A stretch of 64,000 nucleotides of DNA, taken from positions 567,369 to 631,368 of the forward strand of contig NW_017962916.1 of NCBI RefSeq assembly GCF_001661345.1, in the 5' to 3' direction. Below the pieces are notes generated by a model. It searched no databases. It saw only the letters and a list, made by a program, of their open reading frames with translations, and was not told the origin of the DNA. Position 1 is the stretch's first letter, and every line of letters starts with the position of its first letter. The stretch comes from Ascoidea rubescens DSM 1968. Its lineage: Eukaryota; Ascomycota; Saccharomycetes; Ascoideales; Ascoideaceae. Shown here one piece after another: positions 58,559-64,000 of this stretch. A program made the position numbers and the translations under genes.

Positions 58559-60247
58559 ATGATTAGATTGAACACCGCAGCTTCAATTAAAAGATCTTTA
58601 GTCACCATCAAGCCCTTCTCTTCCTTCAGAATGCAATCCACACTCTCAAAGTTCCCTTACCCAGACCAGGCTCAAGAGAAGGATTATTTTGCTGCTGAGG
58701 TCGACAGAATCCAAAAGAGATTCAACTCTCCTCGTTACAAGGACATCAAGAGACCTTACACTGCCAAAGATGTTGCTCTCCACAGAGGAACCCTCCCAAA
58801 CAGCTATCCCTCCTCGATTCAGGCTGATAAACTATTCAATTTGTTGACCCAAAGAAAATCGGAAAAAAAGCCAGTCCACACAATTGGCTCGGTTGATCCT
58901 GTTCAAATGTCTCAATCTGCTTTAAATCAAGAAATTGTCTACATCTCAGGTTGGGCCTGTTCCTCTTTATTGACCACCACCAACGAGGTTTCCCCAGATT
59001 TTGGTGACTACCCTTACGACACCGTTCCAAACCAAGTCGACCGTTTATTCAGAGCCCAATTGTTGCACGACAAAAAGTCCTTTCAAGAATACGCCAAAAA
59101 TGGCTTCGAGGGCAAGAGAATCGACTACTTGAGACCAATCATTGCCGACGGTGATACTGGTCATGGTGGTCTAAGTGCTGTCATGAAATTGGCCAAACTA
59201 TTCGCTGAAAAAGGTGCTGCCGCTATCCATTTGGAAGATCAACTCCATGGTGGTAAAAAATGTGGTCACTTGGCTGGAAAAGTCATTGTCCCAACTTCAA
59301 CTCACATCAGCAGATTAATTGCAACAAGAATGCAATGGGATCTTATGGACTCAAACAACCTTTTGATTGCTAGAACTGATTCAGAATCTGGTACTTTGTT
59401 ATCTTCCTCAATTGATCCTGCCGACCACGAATTCATTCTTGGTATCACTGAACCAACTAAACCTTTAGCCCAAATCTTGAGTGAAGCTGAAGCCAAAGGG
59501 GAATCCTCTGCTGTCATTAACGACTTGGAATCAGACTGGTACAGCTCTGCTAAATTGCTCACTTTCAACGAAGCCGTTGAAGCAAAATTAAATCAATTGG
59601 GTAAAAGCTCTCTCTACTCAGAATATCTCTCCAAGGCTCAAGGTAAGGCCATCTTTGACCAAAAGCAAATCATCAAAGAATTAATTAACGAAGAAGTCTT
59701 CTTCGACTGGGATGCTCCAAGAACTAAAGAAGGTCATTACCAAGTTCAAGCCGGTATCAAACCCGCTGTCAAGAGAGCTCTAGCTTTCGCTCCTTACGCT
59801 GAATTATTATGGTTAGAAACAAAGACCCCTGACTTGAAATATGCCTCCGAATTTGCTAAACAAATCTTAGATAAATACCCAAACAAATTCTTAGTCTATA
59901 ACTTGTCTCCTTCCTTCAACTGGTTATCCCAAGGTTTCACCGAAAATGACTTGAAAGATTTTGTATTTGAATTAGCCAAGGTTGGTTTCACTCTACAGTT
60001 AGTCTCATTAGCAGGTTTACATACCAATGCCTTAGCAACATGGCAATTATCAAATGCCTTCAAGACCCAAGGTATGAAGGCCTACGTCGACTTGGTCCAA
60101 TCAAAGGAAAAAGAAACAAAGTGTGATGTTTTCACTCATCAAAAATGGTCTGGTAACAGTTATATGGACAGCTTAATAAGCTCTGTTCAAAGTGGTTCTT
60201 CTCAAACTTCTTCAACTGGTAAAGACTCAACTGAACACAGTTTCTAA
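58559..60247 (+). CDS. ICL2: Mitochondrial 2-methylisocitrate lyase
   Basis: The isocitrate lyase superfamily splits (2-methyl)isocitrate into succinate plus glyoxylate or pyruvate. The 562 residues include the catalytic Cys motif KKCGH (233-237) followed by LAGKVIVPT. Leu after KKCGH, where glyoxylate-cycle Icl1 has Met, and a basic presequence ([20 protein letters not shown]) point to the mitochondrial methylcitrate-cycle enzyme. Other core motifs are [22 protein letters not shown] and NLSPSFNW. S. cerevisiae Icl2 is 575 residues. No PTS1 is present. Codon use is CT-biased as in strongly expressed genes. The role would be propionate and odd-chain or Thr/Ile breakdown. Icl1-type activity cannot be excluded. 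Confidence 0.88.
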   Translation: MIRLNTAASIKRSLVTIKPFSSFRMQSTLSKFPYPDQAQEKDYFAAEVDRIQKRFNSPRYKDIKRPYTAKDVALHRGTLPNSYPSSIQADKLFNLLTQRKSEKKPVHTIGSVDPVQMSQSALNQEIVYISGWACSSLLTTTNEVSPDFGDYPYDTVPNQVDRLFRAQLLHDKKSFQEYAKNGFEGKRIDYLRPIIADGDTGHGGLSAVMKLAKLFAEKGAAAIHLEDQLHGGKKCGHLAGKVIVPTSTHISRLIATRMQWDLMDSNNLLIARTDSESGTLLSSSIDPADHEFILGITEPTKPLAQILSEAEAKGESSAVINDLESDWYSSAKLLTFNEAVEAKLNQLGKSSLYSEYLSKAQGKAIFDQKQIIKELINEEVFFDWDAPRTKEGHYQVQAGIKPAVKRALAFAPYAELLWLETKTPDLKYASEFAKQILDKYPNKFLVYNLSPSFNWLSQGFTENDLKDFVFELAKVGFTLQLVSLAGLHTNALATWQLSNAFKTQGMKAYVDLVQSKEKETKCDVFTHQKWSGNSYMDSLISSVQSGSSQTSSTGKDSTEHSF

Positions 60248-60819
60248 TTGGCTACTCAAATAAAAAGTATTTAGTTATATATATATATATATTTATTTAT
60301 TTATTTATTTATAAAAAAAAAAGAACTTTATGATTTATGTTGCATTAAATATCTTTATTTTTTCTGGTTTTATATACATTTCTTCCTTCAAAACTTAATA
60401 AACTGTTAAATTAAAAAAAAAGAAGTAAAGCTACAATTACAATTACAATTTATATATAATATGTATTAGTACAATAACCATTCTTAATTTTGGTTAAAAA
60501 AATCACTTCATGATAACTATAAACATTAAAATTCCCTTTTTCTAATTTGATAAAGTGAAAAATTAAAACTAAAAATTGATAAAAGAAATAAAACAGAAAA
60601 TAACGAATAAATAAATAAATAGATAAATAAATAAATAACAAAAAATGCAATAATCAAATTATTTATATGAATTTAATTAAACTGAGACTTTTCAAAGCCA
60701 AAAGTTTTCAATTTTCAAAAAAATAAGTAAAATACCACCAGGCTAATAGACATAAAAAAGAGAATAAACAAAAACTAAATTTTTCATTTTTTTCAATCAT
60801 CAGAAGAATATAAACAAGC
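60248..60819. other. Convergent intergenic region ICL2/ILV3
   Basis: AT-rich with a TATATA/TTTA microsatellite at about 60274-60314 and A-rich ATAAATA runs near 60605-60640. No gene is recognised. Confidence 0.65.
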
Positions 60820-62634
60820 TTAATCACTATCAGTAACACATCCCTTTGAAGCATCTGAAACTAATTTGGAGTACTTGTATAATGTACCTCTAGTATATCT
60901 TGGTGTAGGTGCAACCCATTTTTTCTTTCTTTCAGCAATGATTGATTCATCCACCAATAAATCGATTTTGTTATTATCACTATCAATTACAATTTCATCG
61001 CCATTTTCAACTAAACCAATTGGACCACCAACAGCAGCTTCAGGAACAATATGGCCAATCAAGAAACCATGAGATCCACCTGAAAATCTACCATCAGTTA
61101 ACAATGCAACGTCTTTACCTAAACCATATCCCATAAGCGCAGAAGAAGGTTTTAACATCTCAGGCATACCTGGTCCACCCTTAGGTCCTTCATATCTGAT
61201 TATAACAACAGTTTTTTCGCCCTTTTTAATTTCGCCCTTTTCTAAAGCATGAATGAAATCATCTTCTTCTTCATAAACTTTGGCCTTACCTTTAAAGTAG
61301 GTACCTTCTTTACCGGTAATTTTAGCAACAGCACCTCCTGGAGCTAAAGAACCGTATAGAATTTGCAAATGGCCTCTGGGTTTTAGAGGTTTTTCAATAG
61401 GATAAATCAAATCCTGATCTTTAGATAAATCAGGAACGTCTACCAAATTTTCTCTGATTGTTTTACCTGTAACAGTCAAGGCATCACCATCAATGAAACC
61501 ATGGTCCATTAAATATTTCACTATAACCGGAGTTCCACCAATATTTTGAATGTCAGCCATCACATATTTACCAGAGGGTTTGAAGTTACCCAAAAATGGT
61601 GTCTTGTTAGAAATTTTTTGAAAATCGTCAATTGTTAAATCAACATCAACAGTGTGGGCAATTGCGATTAAATGCAAGACAGCATTGGTTGAACCACCAG
61701 TTGCAATAATATAAGCAATTGCATTTTCAAATGCTTTCTTTGTCATAATTTCCCTTGGTTTTAAATTTAATTTCAACAAGTTTTTAATTGCCTCACCAAT
61801 ATTTGCACATTCATTGAATTTTTCTTTAGAGGTGGCAGGAAACGAAGAAGAACCAGGAAGAGACATACCCATTACTTCAGCAGCACTGGCCATTGTGTTG
61901 GCAGTATACATACCACCACAAGAACCAGGACCTGGACAAGCATGTCTTATTATATCGAATCTTTGCTGTTCAGTAATTTGCTTACTTATATATTGACCAT
62001 AACTTTGAAAAGCCGAAACAATATCGATTGTTTCACTATTATTTAAAGATGAACAACCTGGGTTAATAGTTCCACCATAGACCATAATTGAAGGTCTGTT
62101 GATTCTACCCATTGACATTAATACACCAGGCATGTTTTTATCACAAGCAGGAATACCAATTAAGGCATCGTAATGTTGAGCTAAGGTGATTGTTTCAAAG
62201 GAATCAGCGATAATTTCTCTTGATTGCAAAGAATATCTCATACCTTTTGTACCCATTGAAATACCATCAGAGACACCAATAGTGTTGAATTGCATACCTT
62301 TTAAACCAGAAGCGTCTACTGATTGCTTACAAGCAAAATTAAAATCCAATAAATGAGCATTACATGGGTTACCACTCCACCAAACAGAACCGATGGCGAT
62401 TTGAGGTTTGTTCATATCATCTTCAGAGAAACCAGTAGCATAAAGCATTGCTTGTGAAGCACCTTGATCCTTTGGTTGAGTAATAATTTTACTGAATCTA
62501 TTTAACTGCGAGCTGGAATCATCATTTTTGTTGCTTGAATTTTGATAAAGAGCTGAGTTAATTGAAAACTGTCTCCTGATGGAAGAATTCAAAGGTAAAC
62601 TTGATATTTTTGATATTTTTGATACAAAAGACAT
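60820..62634 (-). CDS. ILV3: Mitochondrial dihydroxy-acid dehydratase
   Basis: Ilv3 dehydrates the dihydroxy acids to 2-keto-isovalerate and 2-keto-3-methylvalerate, the third step of Val/Ile synthesis, in the mitochondrial matrix. The 604 residues begin with a Ser/Arg-rich presequence (about 1-25), then [29 protein letters not shown] and [16 protein letters not shown], which hold the Fe-S-cluster cysteines, and end with [19 protein letters not shown] and [18 protein letters not shown]. This matches yeast Ilv3 (585 residues). The gene is divergent from ILV6 with a 711-bp shared upstream region containing Gcn4-type sites. Confidence 0.96.
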   Translation of the reverse strand: MSFVSKISKISSLPLNSSIRRQFSINSALYQNSSNKNDDSSSQLNRFSKIITQPKDQGASQAMLYATGFSEDDMNKPQIAIGSVWWSGNPCNAHLLDFNFACKQSVDASGLKGMQFNTIGVSDGISMGTKGMRYSLQSREIIADSFETITLAQHYDALIGIPACDKNMPGVLMSMGRINRPSIMVYGGTINPGCSSLNNSETIDIVSAFQSYGQYISKQITEQQRFDIIRHACPGPGSCGGMYTANTMASAAEVMGMSLPGSSSFPATSKEKFNECANIGEAIKNLLKLNLKPREIMTKKAFENAIAYIIATGGSTNAVLHLIAIAHTVDVDLTIDDFQKISNKTPFLGNFKPSGKYVMADIQNIGGTPVIVKYLMDHGFIDGDALTVTGKTIRENLVDVPDLSKDQDLIYPIEKPLKPRGHLQILYGSLAPGGAVAKITGKEGTYFKGKAKVYEEEDDFIHALEKGEIKKGEKTVVIIRYEGPKGGPGMPEMLKPSSALMGYGLGKDVALLTDGRFSGGSHGFLIGHIVPEAAVGGPIGLVENGDEIVIDSDNNKIDLLVDESIIAERKKKWVAPTPRYTRGTLYKYSKLVSDASKGCVTDSD

Positions 62635-63345
62635 TTTAAATGATGTTATCTCTGGATTATATCAGGTTCTGTGTGTGGAATTAAAAAACTAGAGATTGTA
62701 TGCTTTGAAATCCTACTGATTGAAAAATTAGCACTGAAATATTTAAAAATTTGTCTCGAACCGTTTTTCAGAGCCAAAATGAGTCAAAAGCCTGAAAACA
62801 ATAGAAAAAGATCCTGTGACACATTGATGTGGAGAACAGCCAATCGCAGGCTGGCAGTTTGTCAGAAATAAGCTCAGTCGACGTTTCCAAGCAATAACGT
62901 CGAGAAAACCAGCTGCAGAACAGGAGATCAGTGGGAAAAAACAGGGGAATTGCTCATCCAACTCATTTTGACCCAAAATCAAAACGTCAAACGCCAAAAA
63001 ATCACTGAAGAAAATGGAACCCACAGGACTGGCATCGTTCTGACACGTGCAGCTTTACAAATTTACAAAAATTCTGTGACTGCCACGGAAATATCGTACA
63101 TTTCGAAAACCTCGTACACAATCGCAATTTCTTGAACGGTGAAAAACGTAGCAAGCTGCGTTGCTTTTTGTGACGCACTACTGTCGATCCGGTGCTCCGT
63201 CGTCTCCGCGTTTCCGTGACGTGGATTTGACAAGGATTTTCTCCAGCACTTGACTCATTTCGAACTTTTTCTTTATCTCGAGCTGTATTTAAAGATCGTA
63301 ATCCAGCGATTGACTTTTGTCATTGGCTGTCTAATTGAATAAAAA
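62635..63345. promoter_or_regulatory. Shared divergent ILV3-ILV6 promoter
   Basis: TGAGTCA at 62780-62786 and TGACTCA at 63251-63257 are perfect Gcn4/bZIP sites. A related TTTTGACCCAAAAT lies at 62966-62979 inside a 24-bp block (62963-62986) that matches 9022-9045 upstream of HSH49 at 23 of 24 positions. TATTTAAA at 63286-63293 is placed as the ILV6 TATA box, about 30 bp after the second Gcn4 site. CCAAT occurs near 62840. The central part is moderately GC-rich. I saw no clear CCGG-N4-CCGG Leu3 site. Confidence 0.7.
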
Positions 63346-64000
63346 ATGAACTCTTTGAGAATGATTGCCTTAAAGAACCTCAGATATCAGTCTTTTAAGA
63401 GGTTCCAGAGCTCTTCTACTGCTGCTTTGGCCTATAAGGCACTTCACAGAAACTCAAGAAGACCTCCACTCCCAGTCTTCGACGCTCCTGGATGGAGTGC
63501 TGATTCTGCTGTTTCCTCGATTTTGTATGAGACTCCATTGCCTTCAAAACAACCTCCCAAACAACACATCTTCAATTGCTTGGTTCAAAATGAACCTGGG
63601 GTATTGGCTCTCATTTCTTCCACCTTGGCTGCTAGAGGGTTCAATATTGACTCATTGGTTGTTTGTAACACCGATGTTAAAGACTTGTCTAGAATGACTA
63701 TTATCTTGGAGGGGCAAGATGCTATAATCGAACAAGCAAGAAGACAAATCGAAGATTTGGTTCCAGTGTTTGCTGTATTAGATTATTCCAACACCGAAAT
63801 TATTAAAAGAGAATTGTTATTAGCTAGAGTGTCGCTATTAGGTCCAGAATATTTTCAAGATTTAGTCCACCATCATATGCTGGACTCCAGTTTGGATCTT
63901 TTAAATGAAAATATTGATCCAGAATCAGATTCGAAATCTGATCCAAATGATATCACACAATCAAAATACCATCCAAAAAACCTACCTTTATCTGAAGTAT
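63346..64000 (+). CDS. ILV6: Acetolactate synthase regulatory subunit, 3' end outside window
   Basis: Ilv6 is the small subunit that activates Ilv2 and confers valine feedback control on the first common step of branched-chain amino acid synthesis, in mitochondria. The visible 218 codons hold a basic, Ser-rich presequence (MNSLRMIALKNLRYQSFKRF), a Pro-rich linker and the ACT domain HIFNCLVQNEPGVLALISST, LAARGFNIDSLVVCNTDVKD, LSRMTIILEG, then LVPVFAVLDYS and RELLLARVSLLGPEYF. These match yeast Ilv6 closely. The frame is open at the window edge. A CTG codon at 63880 lies in a variable segment. Confidence 0.95.
   Translation, partial: MNSLRMIALKNLRYQSFKRFQSSSTAALAYKALHRNSRRPPLPVFDAPGWSADSAVSSILYETPLPSKQPPKQHIFNCLVQNEPGVLALISSTLAARGFNIDSLVVCNTDVKDLSRMTIILEGQDAIIEQARRQIEDLVPVFAVLDYSNTEIIKRELLLARVSLLGPEYFQDLVHHHMLDSSLDLLNENIDPESDSKSDPNDITQSKYHPKNLPLSEV

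Overview
The window looks like nuclear DNA of a budding yeast (Saccharomycotina). It is AT-rich, with compact and mostly intron-free genes whose best matches are Saccharomyces cerevisiae proteins. The two introns I can define are short, and one carries a perfect TACTAAC branch site. CTG codons are strikingly scarce: stretches of the PMC1 and DHR2 frames I checked have none, and those I found elsewhere sit in variable or low-complexity segments. In the leucine-rich-repeat (LRR) gene two CTG codons fall where the repeat consensus wants or tolerates serine. This suggests a CUG-Ser yeast (Ascoidea/Saccharomycopsis-like or a Debaryomycetaceae-type lineage), but that is inference. I saw no rRNA, tRNA, CRISPR array, transposon or virus-like element. 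One ambiguous base (N) lies at 6206.

Layout. 1-1.8 kb: MRPL16 (partial, spliced) and BNA7, both leftward. 2.0-8.6 kb: a gene-poor AT-rich tract with an SDS22-type LRR gene and several decayed coding remnants. 8.6-10 kb: a 37-residue metallothionein-like gene and HSH49. 10.2-16.2 kb: PMC1, a doubtful small membrane protein, a possible structured RNA, a triple E-box cluster and FMP41. 17.4-25.3 kb: an unidentified coding remnant, JEN1, an ADP-ribosylglycohydrolase-like gene and PEX6. 25.9-36.9 kb: COX7 (spliced), D-amino-acid oxidase, SWR1, BNA1, an aminotransferase, SNF7 and DCS1. 37.4-54.3 kb: CAF120/SKG3, NGG1/ADA3, SDH4, SNX3 and BEM2. 54.9-64 kb: DHR2, WIP1/CENP-W, ICL2, ILV3 and partial ILV6.

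Functional links. ILV3 and ILV6 are divergent partners in branched-chain amino acid synthesis; their shared intergenic region has two perfect Gcn4/bZIP sites. BNA1 is divergent from a 2-aminoadipate/kynurenine-aminotransferase-like gene, and BNA7 of the same kynurenine pathway lies in the window. Mitochondrial genes (MRPL16, COX7, SDH4, FMP41, ICL2, ILV3, ILV6) and peroxisomal ones (PEX6, the SKL-tailed oxidase) are well represented. Several divergent promoters contain islands clearly richer in GC than the surrounding DNA.

Start codons were chosen as ATG. Several longest open frames extend upstream only through TTG or GTG, and I trimmed those extensions (BNA7, JEN1, the glycohydrolase, SWR1, BNA1, SNF7, CAF120, BEM2, ICL2).
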